From positions 1 to 62,012 of the forward strand of contig NZ_WPCC01000017.1 of NCBI RefSeq assembly GCF_009741925.1: a DNA stretch of 62,012 nucleotides, in the 5' to 3' direction. This DNA is from Natronomonas sp. CBA1123 (GTDB lineage: Archaea; Halobacteriota; Halobacteria; Halobacteriales; Haloarculaceae). Below, piece by piece: positions 1 through 8,782 of this stretch (position 1 is its first letter; each line of letters begins with the position of its first letter). Both the position numbers and the translations under genes were made by a program. Under the pieces are notes generated by a model, which made no database searches, was not told where the DNA came from, and was given only the letters and a program-made list of their open reading frames with translations.

Positions 1-1
1 G

Positions 2-448
2 GGGTGCGTGGTCGCTCGCTCGCTCACCAAACTGTTCGGCCTGCCCGGTCTTCGCGCCGGGTTCGCGGTCGCCGACGGCGACCTGCGCGATCGACTCGAA
101 ACGGCCCGGCCGGCGTGGTCGCTGGGCGGTCCCGCCGCCGCCGTCGGTGCCCACGCCATGCGCGATGAGGCGTTCGTCGCCGAAACCCGCCGCCGCGTCG
201 AGCGCGAACGCGCGTACCTCCGGGCGGAACTGACCGACCGCGGCTTCGACGTTCGGCACTCCGAGGCGCCGTTCGTCCTCGTCGACGTGGGAGCGGACCC
301 GACCGCCCTACTGGACGCCTGCCGAGAGCGCGGCGTCGTCCTGCGCGACGCGACGACGTTCCGCGGCCTCACCTCCCACGTCCGCATCGCCGTCCGGAAC
401 CGGGAAGCGAGCGACCGCCTGCTTTCGGTTCTCGACGAGGTGCGATAG
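2..448 (+). CDS. cobD: Threonine-phosphate decarboxylase / histidinol-phosphate aminotransferase family (CobD), 3' part
   Basis: This is the last ~148 residues of a fold-type I PLP enzyme whose start lies before the window. The stretch SLTKLFGLPGLRAG near the visible N-end carries the Lys that binds PLP and the Arg that binds its phosphate, as in HisC and CobD. HisC and CobD are hard to separate by sequence. The cbiZ gene starting one base after the stop codon points to CobD, which makes (R)-1-aminopropan-2-ol phosphate for the cobalamin nucleotide loop. The family assignment is firm; the CobD choice is inferred from context. Confidence 0.8.
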   Translation, partial: GCVVARSLTKLFGLPGLRAGFAVADGDLRDRLETARPAWSLGGPAAAVGAHAMRDEAFVAETRRRVERERAYLRAELTDRGFDVRHSEAPFVLVDVGADPTALLDACRERGVVLRDATTFRGLTSHVRIAVRNREASDRLLSVLDEVR

Positions 449-449
449 C

Positions 450-1149
450 GTGTTCGAGTTCGACCGCACCGACGACCGACTCACGCTCCGTCGACCGGAA
501 ACCCGCTGGCTCTCGAACGGCTTCGACGGCGGGTATCACGACGCCGACGCCGCCCACAACCTCACCGTCGAGGAGGGGTTCGATCGCACCGACCTCGCGG
601 CCTACGCCGCCGAACGCCTCGGCGGCCGACCCGACGGCCCCACGCTGTTGACCGGCGTCTCACAGGCTCATGCCCGCGGCGCCCGCCGCGGCCCCGTCGA
701 AGCCGTCGTCACTGCCGGCGTCTCCAATCCCGCCGAACTCCCGATGGGGCCGGAGGGCGTTCGACCCGAAACGGGGGGGCGATTCCGCCGGGGCGTGGCG
801 TCCCGGCACCGTCAACGTCTTCGTCGGGACGACGCGAGCGCTCGACGACGGCGCCCTCGCTGGGTTGCTCGCCACCGCCGTCGAGGCGAAGGCCGCGACG
901 CTCCTGGATGCCGTCGACGTTCCGGGGACCACGAGCGACGCCGTCGTCGTCGGGTCGGACCCGACGGGCGACCCCTCGGCGTTCGCCGGCAGCGCGACCG
1001 AAGTCGGGGCGGCCGCCCGCGCCTGCGTCCGCGAGGCCGTCCGCGCGAGTCTCGCGTCCCGATACGACGACGAGGACCCACCCACCGCCGCGGAAGCCCG
1101 CTACGGCGTCTCGACCGACGAGCGGGCGAACGTGTTCGACCTCGGTTGA
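450..1149 (+). pseudogene. cbiZ: Adenosylcobinamide amidohydrolase CbiZ, frameshifted
   Basis: CbiZ cleaves adenosylcobinamide to adenosylcobyric acid, so archaea can salvage incomplete corrinoids. The reading frame opens with GTG at 450, two bases after the cobD stop, and runs to about 770 (..AVVTAGVSNP..). The rest of the domain (GTVNVFVGTTRALDDG, then AKAATLLDAVDVPGTTSDA) continues one base out of frame to a TGA at 1149. The break coincides with seven G at 773-779. Reading six G restores one protein of 232 residues, the normal family length. As written the gene would not give full-length protein; a sequencing error in the run is as likely as a true mutation. The gene is probably translated together with cobD. 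Confidence 0.85.
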
Positions 1150-1218
1150 GTCGTCGGCGGACGCCGGGGGGTTCGGGTCATCGACGCCGTCTTGGCCGAC
1201 GAACCACAATCCCGGCCA

Positions 1219-1903
1219 ATGCGCGAAATCGTCTTCACCGTGGTCCACGAACCCGGCATGAACCCGGTCGCGGACCTGCTCGCCGAGTACCCGAGCGCTC
1301 GCATTCGCTCGCTGGCGTGTCACGTCACCGAATCGGCGCTGTGGCGGGTCGACCGCGCCACCGGCCCCGGAGCGGCACTGGACGAACTCGAAGACCTCGC
1401 CGGGGCGCGGTACTTCACCGACTGTCTCGTCCGGGACGGCTGTGACGGCGACTGGGAGACCACGGTTCTGGACCGCTCGGAGAGTTCGCTCGTGCTGTAC
1501 TCCTACTGGGAGCGGACGCCGAGCTGTGACTCCGTACCGCATCTCGCTCGCGAGCACTTCGGCGACGGCGTCGTCTTGGACGAGACGTGGCGCGGCCGCC
1601 GCCAGCGCTGGCGGGCGCTGGCACCCGACGGCCCCGTCGGCGCCTTCGTCGAGGACGTCCGAGCGGTCGCCGACGCCGACATCGAGTTCGAACGCGTCTC
1701 CGACCCAGACCCGGAGCCCGACGCCGAGTTGCCCCCCGAAGCAGGCGGACGCGCTGGCCGCCGCCGTCGAGGCCGGCTACTACGAGACGCCCCGAGAGAT
1801 TGAGACGTACGAACTCGCCGAGCAGTTGGGGATACCGGGGTCGACGCTGTCGTATCGCCTCCGGCGGGCGGAGGCGTGGCTGGCGAAACGGTACGTCGAG
1901 TAG
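1219..1903 (+). pseudogene. HTH_10 (Bat-type) transcription regulator, frameshifted
   Basis: The N-terminal ~170 residues resemble the sensor part of small haloarchaeal HTH_10 regulators (MREIVFTVVHEPGMNPVADL at the start; Cys-containing segments further on). The C-terminal helix-turn-helix (PPKQADALAAAVEAGYYETP, then YELAEQLGIPGSTLSYRLRRAE) is complete but lies one base out of frame. The switch falls at six C at 1732-1737; five C joins the two parts into a protein of about 227 residues. ATG 1219 is chosen because the conserved N-end begins there. The gene sits 61 nt before a heavy-metal ATPase on the same strand, so metal-dependent control of that pump is a reasonable guess. The ligand is not visible. 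Confidence 0.75.
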
Positions 1904-1964
1904 CCCGGAGAGTTGGTACACACCAACCGAGACGCTATCCGGGGTGGACGCGTAGAACGACGCA

Positions 1965-4187
1965 ATGAGTACGGAACGCGTCGAGCTGTCGGCCCCCGAG
2001 ATGGACTGCTCGTCCTGTGCCGGGAAGGTACACTCGGCACTGGAGGGTATCGACGGCGTCGTCAACGTAGAGACCCGACCGACCGCCGGCGTGGTCGTCG
2101 TCGAGTACGACGGCGACGCCGTCGACGTCGGGGCACTCGTCTCGAGCATGGAAGCGGCGGGCTACGAGGTGGTCGACACCGAGGGACGACTGACCGAGGG
2201 CACGGCCGTCTGGCGGAGCGACCGCGCCTACGCGACCTACGCCGGCGCCGTGGCGCTCCTCGTCGGCGCAATCGTCAGCGTCGGCCCGGTTCCGGACCCG
2301 CTCGTCGTCGACGTCCTCCGGGAGACGACGCTGTCGGACGTGCTGTACATCGCCGCCGCGGCCGTCGCCGGGGTGCCGGTCGTCCGGGCGGGCTATCGCT
2401 CCGCGAAACTCAGGGAACTCGACATCGACCTGCTGATGGGCGTCGCCATCCTCGCGGCGCTCGGCGTCGGCTACTACGTCGAGGCGGCGACGCTGGCGGT
2501 GCTTTTCAGCCTCGCGGAACTGCTGGAAGCCCACGCGATGGACCGCACCCGGGAGTCGATGCGGGAGTTGCTGGCGCTGTCGCCCGACACGGCGACGGTG
2601 AAACGCGACGACCGCGAGGAGACGATTCCCGCCGCCAACGTCGAGGCGGGCGACGTGGTCGTCGTCCGCCCCGGCGAGCGCATCCCGGTCGACGGCGAAG
2701 TCGTCGACGGGGAGTCGGCTGTCGACGAATCACCGATTACCGGCGAGTCCGTCCCGGTCGACAAGCGAGACGGCGACGAGGTGTACGCAGGGGCGGTCGT
2801 CGAGGGGGGCTACCTCGAAGTCCTCGCGGCCGCCGCCGGCGACGAGACGACCCTCGCACGCGTCATCGACCTCGTCGAGGAGGCCGAATCCAGACAGACC
2901 GACGCCGAGCAGTTCGTCGACCGCTTCTCGGGGTACTACACGCCGGTCATCGTCGCCGGCGCGCTCGCGACCGTGTTCATCCCGCCGCTGTTCTTCGCCG
3001 GCGAGTGGGGGACGTGGTTCGTCCGCGGACTGACGCTGCTGGTCGTCGCCTGCCCCTGTGCGTTCGTCATCTCGACGCCGGTGACCGTCGTCTCGGGGCT
3101 GACGAGCGCCGCGCGCAACGGCGTCCTCGTGAAGGGCGGCGACCACCTCGAACGGATGGGCGAGGTCGACACCGTCGCCTTCGACAAGACGGGAACGCTG
3201 ACGACCGGCGAACTCTCGGTGACAGACGTGGTGCCGGCGGCCGACAGGGACGCCGACGAGGTGCTCCGAATCGCCGCCGCCCTCGAACGGTACAGCGAAC
3301 ACCCCATCGGCGAAGCCATCGTCGACCGCGCCGAGGACGACGGCGTCGAGGTGCCGGACGCCACCGGCTTCGAGAACCTCACCGGCCGCGGGGTCCGCGG
3401 CGACATCGAGACCACCTACTACGTCGGCAAGCCCGCGCTGTTCGAGGAGTTGGGCCACGACCTCGGCCACGCCCACGTCCGGACCGACGGCGGCGCTTCG
3501 GTCGCCGAACGGGCCGACCCCGACTGCGACCGCCCGGGCTGTGTCGACCTCCGTGCGGACACCATCGCCGACCTCCAGTCGGCGGGCAAGACGGTCGTCA
3601 TCGTCGGAACCGACGAGGAACTGCTCGGCGTCGTCGCCGTCGCGGACACGGTTCGACCGGAAGCCGAGGGCGTCGTCGCGACCCTGGAGACCGCCGGCGT
3701 CCGGACGGTCATGCTCACCGGCGACAACGAGCGGACCGCCCGCGCCGTCGGCGAGTCGGTCGGCATCGACGAGGTCCACGCGGACCTACTGCCGGAGGAG
3801 AAACTCGACCGCATCGAGCGGTTGACCGAGACGGACACCGTCGCGATGGTCGGCGACGGCGTCAACGACGCTCCCGCGCTCGCTCGTGCCGACGTGGGCA
3901 TCGCGATGGGCGCCGCCGGCACCGACACCGCCCTCGAAACCGCCGACATCGCGCTGATGGCCGACGACCTCGACGGCGTCCCCTACTGTCTCCGATTGGC
4001 CCGGCAGGCCAACGGCGTCATCAAGCAGAACATCCTCGCCAGCCTCGCGGTGAAAGCCGTCCTCGCTGCCGGCGCACCGCTCGGCTACGTCACCGTCATC
4101 GTCGCCGTCGTCGTCGGCGACATGGGGATGAGCCTCGCGGTGACGGGCAACGCTCTCCGACTCGGCCGCGTCGAACCCGAGGAGTGA
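1965..4187 (+). CDS. zntA: Heavy-metal P1B-type ATPase, Zn/Cd type
   Basis: This is a metal-efflux ATPase of the plasma membrane, 740 residues. An N-terminal HMA domain has the metal pair DCSSC (C15, C18). The sixth membrane helix carries [10 protein letters not shown] with C363 and C365. The phosphorylated Asp is in DKTGTLT (about residue 407), followed by TGDNERTA and GDGVND (about 630). The Ser/Thr-rich context after CPC ([12 protein letters not shown]) fits Zn/Cd/Pb pumps better than Cu pumps, but the metal is an inference. A His/Cys-rich loop between the HP motif and TGDN ([12 protein letters not shown], then CDRPGC) may bind extra metal. It lies between two metal-type regulators, an HTH_10 gene upstream and nikR downstream. 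Confidence 0.9.
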   Translation: MSTERVELSAPEMDCSSCAGKVHSALEGIDGVVNVETRPTAGVVVVEYDGDAVDVGALVSSMEAAGYEVVDTEGRLTEGTAVWRSDRAYATYAGAVALLVGAIVSVGPVPDPLVVDVLRETTLSDVLYIAAAAVAGVPVVRAGYRSAKLRELDIDLLMGVAILAALGVGYYVEAATLAVLFSLAELLEAHAMDRTRESMRELLALSPDTATVKRDDREETIPAANVEAGDVVVVRPGERIPVDGEVVDGESAVDESPITGESVPVDKRDGDEVYAGAVVEGGYLEVLAAAAGDETTLARVIDLVEEAESRQTDAEQFVDRFSGYYTPVIVAGALATVFIPPLFFAGEWGTWFVRGLTLLVVACPCAFVISTPVTVVSGLTSAARNGVLVKGGDHLERMGEVDTVAFDKTGTLTTGELSVTDVVPAADRDADEVLRIAAALERYSEHPIGEAIVDRAEDDGVEVPDATGFENLTGRGVRGDIETTYYVGKPALFEELGHDLGHAHVRTDGGASVAERADPDCDRPGCVDLRADTIADLQSAGKTVVIVGTDEELLGVVAVADTVRPEAEGVVATLETAGVRTVMLTGDNERTARAVGESVGIDEVHADLLPEEKLDRIERLTETDTVAMVGDGVNDAPALARADVGIAMGAAGTDTALETADIALMADDLDGVPYCLRLARQANGVIKQNILASLAVKAVLAAGAPLGYVTVIVAVVVGDMGMSLAVTGNALRLGRVEPEE

Positions 4188-4288
4188 CACCGGAACCGAG
4201 GCGACGGCGGCCGCGGCACCGGGTACTAACGACGACCGGCCACGCCGGCGTCGAGAAACGAAGCGAGTGAGCGACCACTCGACCCAGA

Positions 4289-4307
4289 TGTTACGCAATG
4301 TTTAACA
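4289..4307. promoter_or_regulatory. Inverted repeat over the nikR promoter
   Basis: TGTTA and TAACA form a perfect 5-bp dyad separated by nine bases. Its right arm overlaps a TATA-like TTTAAC (4301-4306) about 27 nt before the nikR start at 4331, where a leaderless promoter would be. NikR proteins bind palindromes and often control themselves, so this is a candidate operator. The arms are short and the assignment is tentative. Confidence 0.4.
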
Positions 4308-4330
4308 GAACACACCCACTGTTTTAATAT

Positions 4331-4756
4331 ATGACCGTCGTAAGCGTCTCGATGCCGGAGTCGTTGCTGGACCGCCTCGACGAGTTCGCCGACGAGCACG
4401 GCTACACCGGCCGCAGCGAAGTCGTTCGTGAAGCGTCGCGAAACCTGCTGGGCGAGTTCGAAGACCAGAAACTGGAGGGGCGGGACCTGATGGGCGTCGT
4501 CACCGTCGTCTTCGACCACGAGACGTCCAGCGCCGAACAGCGAATGATGGAGATTCGCCACGAACACGAACACACCGTGGTCTCGAACGTCCACAACCAC
4601 GTCGGCGACCACTACTGCATGGAACTGTTCGTCCTCGAAGGCGAACTCGAGGAGATATCGACGTTCGTCGGGAAGATTCGCGCGACCAACGACGTGCTGT
4701 CGGTCGACTACTCCGTCATCCCCGTCGACGACTTCGAGATGGCGCTGACCGAGTGA
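4331..4756 (+). CDS. nikR: NikR-family metal-responsive repressor
   Basis: The protein has a ribbon-helix-helix DNA-binding N-terminus (residues 1-45; [18 protein letters not shown]) and a C-terminal ACT-like metal domain. The ligand set of E. coli NikR is fully kept with the same spacing: H77, H88, H90 and C96, in [12 protein letters not shown] and HYC. It should therefore bind nickel or cobalt and repress DNA as a tetramer. No nickel importer gene is near. Its neighbours are a Zn/Cd-type pump and the cobalamin adenosyltransferase, so control of cobalt or metal export is possible. The ATG at 4331 is leaderless-like, with an AT-rich box just upstream. Confidence 0.9.
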   Translation: MTVVSVSMPESLLDRLDEFADEHGYTGRSEVVREASRNLLGEFEDQKLEGRDLMGVVTVVFDHETSSAEQRMMEIRHEHEHTVVSNVHNHVGDHYCMELFVLEGELEEISTFVGKIRATNDVLSVDYSVIPVDDFEMALTE

Positions 4757-4821
4757 CTCCGGAGCGTCTCCGAACCACCCGACGACGACAGGACCTTGTG
4801 CGGCCGCGACAACACTCGACC

Positions 4822-5487
4822 ATGACCGACCGGAACACGCCCGGCAAGGGACGGCCTCCGGAGGCCCGCGACATCGAACCTGCCGCACCCGAGGAGTTTG
4901 GCCTCACGCAGGTGTGGTGGGGCGACGGCAAGGGAAAGACGACCGCGACGCTGGGGATGGCGTTCCGCGCTGCCGGCCACGGCTTCCGCGTCCACGTCCT
5001 CCAGTTCATGAAGGGCGGCGCCGACAGCGTCGAGGACGTTCGCGGGGAGTACAACGCGATGGCCGCCATGCCCGGCCTCACCTACGAGAATCTGGGCCAC
5101 TACGGCTGGCACGCGATGAACGACGGCACCGAGGAACGCGACCACGCCGCCGAAGCGCAGGCGGGATTCGAGCGCGCTCAGGAACTCCTCGACGGCGCCG
5201 CGGCCGCCGACCTCACGACGCCGTTTTCGCCCGACTCGGACCCCGACGAGGGGGTCCACATGCTCGTCCTCGACGAACTGCTGTACGCCGCCGACCGCGG
5301 CCTCGTCGACCCCGAAGCCGTCGTCGAGTTCGTCGAAAACAAACCCGACCGACTGGAGTTGGTGCTGTCGGGAAGCCACGAACGGCCCGAGTACCTCCTC
5401 GATTCCGTGGACCTCGTGACGAACGTCCGCAAGGAGAAACACCCCATCGACGCCGGTCAGCGGGCCCGAAAGGGCACCGAATACTGA
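4822..5487 (+). CDS. cobA: Cob(I)yrinic acid a,c-diamide adenosyltransferase (CobA/CobO type)
   Basis: This enzyme adds the adenosyl group of ATP to reduced corrinoids, making adenosylcobalamin or its precursors in the cytoplasm. The inverted P-loop GDGKGKTT is at residues 34-41, followed by the family segments RVHVLQFMKGG, LVLDELLYAADRGL and the C-terminal DLVTNVRKEKHPIDAGQ. The length of 221 residues is normal with a short archaeal N-terminal extension. ATG 4822 is preferred over an in-frame upstream ATG (4753), which would add a basic, low-quality extension overlapping the nikR stop. Together with cobD, cbiZ and cbiP it indicates late cobalamin synthesis or salvage. Confidence 0.92.
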   Translation: MTDRNTPGKGRPPEARDIEPAAPEEFGLTQVWWGDGKGKTTATLGMAFRAAGHGFRVHVLQFMKGGADSVEDVRGEYNAMAAMPGLTYENLGHYGWHAMNDGTEERDHAAEAQAGFERAQELLDGAAAADLTTPFSPDSDPDEGVHMLVLDELLYAADRGLVDPEAVVEFVENKPDRLELVLSGSHERPEYLLDSVDLVTNVRKEKHPIDAGQRARKGTEY

Positions 5488-5663
5488 CCCCAGCGAAGCA
5501 CCAAAACCGCAAGAGGGCGCGACAGACAGCCGTCAGACAGGCGACCGACAGGAACACAAAGCCCATTAGGGGGCCACCCCCATCGACGCCTGGAGGATGG
5601 GTGGGCGCACGCTCCTTCCCCTTTGCGCTCTCCCCTTTCGTCACGCCCCCAGCGACCGCCGTG

Positions 5664-6062
5664 TCACTCCAGCAGGTCGGTGTCGTACTTGACGTAGTTG
5701 CCGAGCCAGCCGCCGACGGCGCCCAATCCGATGGTGTAGACGGCCGCGACGACGAGCGCGAAGACGAACGCGAACAGGAACAACACGATGCCGCCGGCCG
5801 CACCGGCCCCGCCGCCGCCCGGCCCGGCGGAGAAGACTCCGACGACCCCGAACAGGGCGAGGGCGAACACGAAGACGAACGCCAGCGGAATCGCCGCGAC
5901 GACCCCCGAGTACGCGCCGACCCGGAGCCCATCGTTTCGGGAGCCACCCTGCAGATAGCCCGCTATCGCCCCGCCCAACACCGGCGACAGCGGGATGAAC
6001 GAGAGGACTATCGAGGCGACGCCGCCGATTATCGCGTTGATGAGGGTGTCTCCTTCGGCCAT
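5664..6062 (-). CDS. DUF5518-like small membrane protein
   Basis: This is a hydrophobic protein of about 132 residues with three to four predicted membrane helices, a Gly-rich loop (AGPGGGGAGAAGG) and an acidic C-tail (KYDTDLLE). The pattern near the start, an early hydrophobic segment followed by GGAIAGYLQGG, is typical of haloarchaeal DUF5518 proteins, whose role is unknown. ATG at 6062 is chosen; an in-frame GTG three codons upstream is the alternative. It is a single gene with no clear partner: cobA converges on it from the other side and the Usp gene lies upstream on the same strand. Confidence 0.7.
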   Translation of the reverse strand: MAEGDTLINAIIGGVASIVLSFIPLSPVLGGAIAGYLQGGSRNDGLRVGAYSGVVAAIPLAFVFVFALALFGVVGVFSAGPGGGGAGAAGGIVLFLFAFVFALVVAAVYTIGLGAVGGWLGNYVKYDTDLLE

Positions 6063-6154
6063 ACTCGTCACTCCGTGACGCGAGCAATAAAAATGCCCCC
6101 GCGATGGGGAAAAGAGCCGACCCCGAGGTCAGTCGGTCGCGTTCGGACCGAGCG

Positions 6155-6619
6155 TCACTCCTCCTCGTCTCGCACGTCGACGACCAGCACGGGGACGTGC
6201 GTCGAGCGCAGCGTGCGCTCGGTGACGCTCCCGAGCAGCGCGCGCTTGACGCCCGAACGGCCATGCGAACCCATCACCACGAGGTCGATGTCGTGGTCTT
6301 CGGCGTACTCGGCGACCACGCCGTGGGGTTGGCCACCAGCGATGTGTTCGACCGTTTTGAGGCCGTGTGCGCGGGCGCGGTCGGCGACGTAGCCGGTCGC
6401 CTCCTCGGCTTTGGCCTTCACCTCCTCCATCTCGTCGAACTGCCCCTGCTGGAGTCGGTCGACCTGTTCGGCGCCGAGACTCAGGCTCATCGAGTCCACG
6501 TCGACGACGTACAGCGCGTGCACTTCGGCGCCGTACTTCTCGGCGAGGTCGAGGGCGTGCTCGACAGCGTTTTCGGCCGTTTCGCTACCGTCCGTCGGAA
6601 CGAGTATTTTCTCGTACAT
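6155..6619 (-). CDS. Universal stress protein (UspA family)
   Basis: This 154-residue single-domain Usp begins with the usual strand MYEKILVPTDGS and has the ATP-binding signature GSHGRSGVKRALLGSVTE near the C-end, so it is probably of the ATP-binding type. It starts only three bases after the stop of the SSS symporter gene, making it the last gene of the acs1-symporter operon. Usp domains next to or fused with transporters are common in haloarchaea and are thought to tune transport to energy state; that role here is inferred. Confidence 0.92.
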   Translation of the reverse strand: MYEKILVPTDGSETAENAVEHALDLAEKYGAEVHALYVVDVDSMSLSLGAEQVDRLQQGQFDEMEEVKAKAEEATGYVADRARAHGLKTVEHIAGGQPHGVVAEYAEDHDIDLVVMGSHGRSGVKRALLGSVTERTLRSTHVPVLVVDVRDEEE

Positions 6620-6622
6620 TGT

Positions 6623-8299
6623 TCAGTCGTCCGCGGGGGTTTCGCCCCCGTCGGTGCTGACGACGTCTTCTGCGGTCTGTTGCTGTCGCATCGGTTCGGG
6701 ACTGTGACACTGCCGGACCAACCGCTTGGTCTCCAGCGGCGGTTCCGGCGTCGCAAGCGAGACGGCGATGGTCACGATGAACACCACCGGCGTGCCGATG
6801 AGCGCCGCCCCGATTGGCGGGACGTACTGTGCGTAAATCGGCACGATGGCGCCGCCTTCACCAGCGATGGCCGCCAGCGAGTCGATGTAGCTCGGCAGCA
6901 CGCTGTTGATAATCGACGTAATCCAGATGAGCAGCCCGACGGTCATGCCGGCCAGCGCACCCTGTCGGTTGGTGTTCTCCCACCACAGACCGAGGAAGAA
7001 CATCGGGAACAGCACGATGCCCGCAAGCGAGAACGCGTAGGCGACCAACTCGCCGATGAGCGCCGGCGGGTTGAACGCCGTGACGGTGACCAACGCGCCG
7101 ATACCGACGATGGTCGCACGACCGATGAGGACCTGCTGGCGCTGGGTCGCATCGGGGTTGATGAGTTCCGTGTAGATGTCGTGGGCGACGGCCGACGACG
7201 CCGTGATGAACAGGCCGGCGGTCGTCGCGATGGCGGCCGCCATCGCTCCGGCGGCGACCAATCCGACGAACCACGCCGGCAGGTCCGCGAACTGTGCGGC
7301 GAGGACGACGATGACGTCACCTTCCGCACCGGTCATGGCGGCCTCGCCGCTGAACACCGCGTCAGGGCCGATGTCGTTGACCTGCGCGAAGAGGTCGACC
7401 CCGAAGGCCGCCATCGCGGGAGCGGCCCAGTACAGCAGACAGATGAAGAACAGCCCCCAGACGGTCGACCAGCGGGCGGTCCGCTCGCTTTCGACCGTGT
7501 AGAACCGCACCAGCACGTGCGGGAGTCCGCAGGTACCGACGATGAGCGAGAAGGCCGTCGCCACCCACAGATAGTAGGTGTTGCCGCCGATGAACGGCTC
7601 GGAGAACTGTCGGCTCAGTTCGCTGAACAGCGCGCCGTACTCGACCTGCGGCAGAATCGTCGAGTACCCCTGCGTGAAGCCGACGACGTAGACGCCCGCG
7701 AGGAACGCCACGATGAGGATGACGTACTGGACAGCCATGTTCTTCGTCGCGCCCAACATGCCGGAGAGCGCGAGGTAGCCGACGGTAATCGTCATCATCA
7801 CGACAATCATCGGGATGATGTCGAGTCCGAAGACGTACTGGCCGACCAGTCCCATCCCGCGGGCCTGTCCGACCGAGTAGACGTAAGCGATGAGCAGCGT
7901 CGTGAACGCGCCCAACGCGCGTGCCGTCGAGGAGTTGAACCGGTCACCGACGAAGTCGGGTGCGGTGTACTTCCCGAAGCGGCGCATCTGCGCCGCGAGG
8001 AAGATGAGCAGGATGAAGTATCCCGTCGTCCAGCCGACGATGAACGCCAGTCCGTAGAAGCCCGCGAGGGCGACCAGACCGGCCAGTCCGAGATACGACG
8101 CGGCCGACATCCAGTTGGCACCGATTGCCATTCCGTTTTCGATGTTACCGATACCACGGCCTGCGACCCACATGCCCTCGGTGTCGGCGACCTTGAACAC
8201 GTAGCCGATGACGAGGAACGACGCCATCATCAGGAAGACGATGATGGCGGGCAGCAGTTTGAACGAGATGTCGAGCGCCTCCGCCTGAAGTGGGAACAT
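6623..8299 (-). CDS. Sodium:solute symporter (SSS family, acetate/ActP-like)
   Basis: The 558-residue protein has about 13 hydrophobic segments and the SSS core pattern (EGMWVAGRGIGNIENGMAIG, then NWMSAASYLGLAGL and GYFILLIFLAAQMRRFGKYTAPDF). It fits the subfamily that works with a DUF4212 small subunit and transports short carboxylates such as acetate. The start overlaps the stop of that small-subunit gene (TAATG), so the two are translationally coupled. acs1 is directly upstream, so the likely job is uptake of acetate or a related acid for conversion to acyl-CoA. Substrate is inferred from context. Confidence 0.9.
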   Translation of the reverse strand: MFPLQAEALDISFKLLPAIIVFLMMASFLVIGYVFKVADTEGMWVAGRGIGNIENGMAIGANWMSAASYLGLAGLVALAGFYGLAFIVGWTTGYFILLIFLAAQMRRFGKYTAPDFVGDRFNSSTARALGAFTTLLIAYVYSVGQARGMGLVGQYVFGLDIIPMIVVMMTITVGYLALSGMLGATKNMAVQYVILIVAFLAGVYVVGFTQGYSTILPQVEYGALFSELSRQFSEPFIGGNTYYLWVATAFSLIVGTCGLPHVLVRFYTVESERTARWSTVWGLFFICLLYWAAPAMAAFGVDLFAQVNDIGPDAVFSGEAAMTGAEGDVIVVLAAQFADLPAWFVGLVAAGAMAAAIATTAGLFITASSAVAHDIYTELINPDATQRQQVLIGRATIVGIGALVTVTAFNPPALIGELVAYAFSLAGIVLFPMFFLGLWWENTNRQGALAGMTVGLLIWITSIINSVLPSYIDSLAAIAGEGGAIVPIYAQYVPPIGAALIGTPVVFIVTIAVSLATPEPPLETKRLVRQCHSPEPMRQQQTAEDVVSTDGGETPADD

Positions 8300-8730
8300 T
8301 ACTCCTCAACACCTCCGTCGGCGGCGGTCGCTTCGCCGCTGGGTTCGGTTTCAGTGGTTCCGTGTTCGATGCCGTACTTGTCGTCGAGTTGGTCCCGCGA
8401 GCGGGCGTACACCGCCGCCAACACGAGGGCGCCGGTCGGCCCGCCGAGGGCGACGAGGAAGTAGTGCAGGGGGAACCCCAACACGGTGAGGGAGGTCATC
8501 GTCTCGGGGGCGAGTCGGGTCGCCGTCACCGGCCCCCACACGATGAGCGTCCAGGCGATGAACGTCCCCCAGACGAGTTTCAGATGGTCCCGCATGAACG
8601 GCGTACTCGGCTTCAGCAGGTTCACTTCCCTGTCGAGGTAGTCCGTCTCCCGATGCTTCTGTGCGTTCGTTACCGTACCACCGTCGGTCTCTACCGCCGA
8701 GCCGTCAGTGTGCGTGTCGTTTTCTGTCAT
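8299..8730 (-). CDS. DUF4212 small subunit of SSS symporter
   Basis: This 143-residue protein has a charged N-terminal ~45 residues, then LKPSTPFMRDHLKLVWGTFIAWTLIVWGP and a second hydrophobic segment (FPLHYFLVALGGPTGALVL), two membrane helices in all, and an acidic tail. This is the DUF4212 partner found directly before SSS-family acetate-type symporters. ATG at 8730 is chosen because the reading frame upstream of it lacks conserved sequence and runs into acs1. It lies 52 nt after acs1 and overlaps the symporter start. Confidence 0.88.
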   Translation of the reverse strand: MTENDTHTDGSAVETDGGTVTNAQKHRETDYLDREVNLLKPSTPFMRDHLKLVWGTFIAWTLIVWGPVTATRLAPETMTSLTVLGFPLHYFLVALGGPTGALVLAAVYARSRDQLDDKYGIEHGTTETEPSGEATAADGGVEE

Positions 8731-8782
8731 AGTCTCCTGTCTGTTGTGTCGTGTTTCGTTCGTGCCGAAAACGGATGGTTGG

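Noticed and set aside
5488-6153. Long plus-strand frame running from inside cobA to 6392
   Set aside because: It is Arg-rich shadow sequence opposite the DUF5518 and Usp genes, with no domain pattern.
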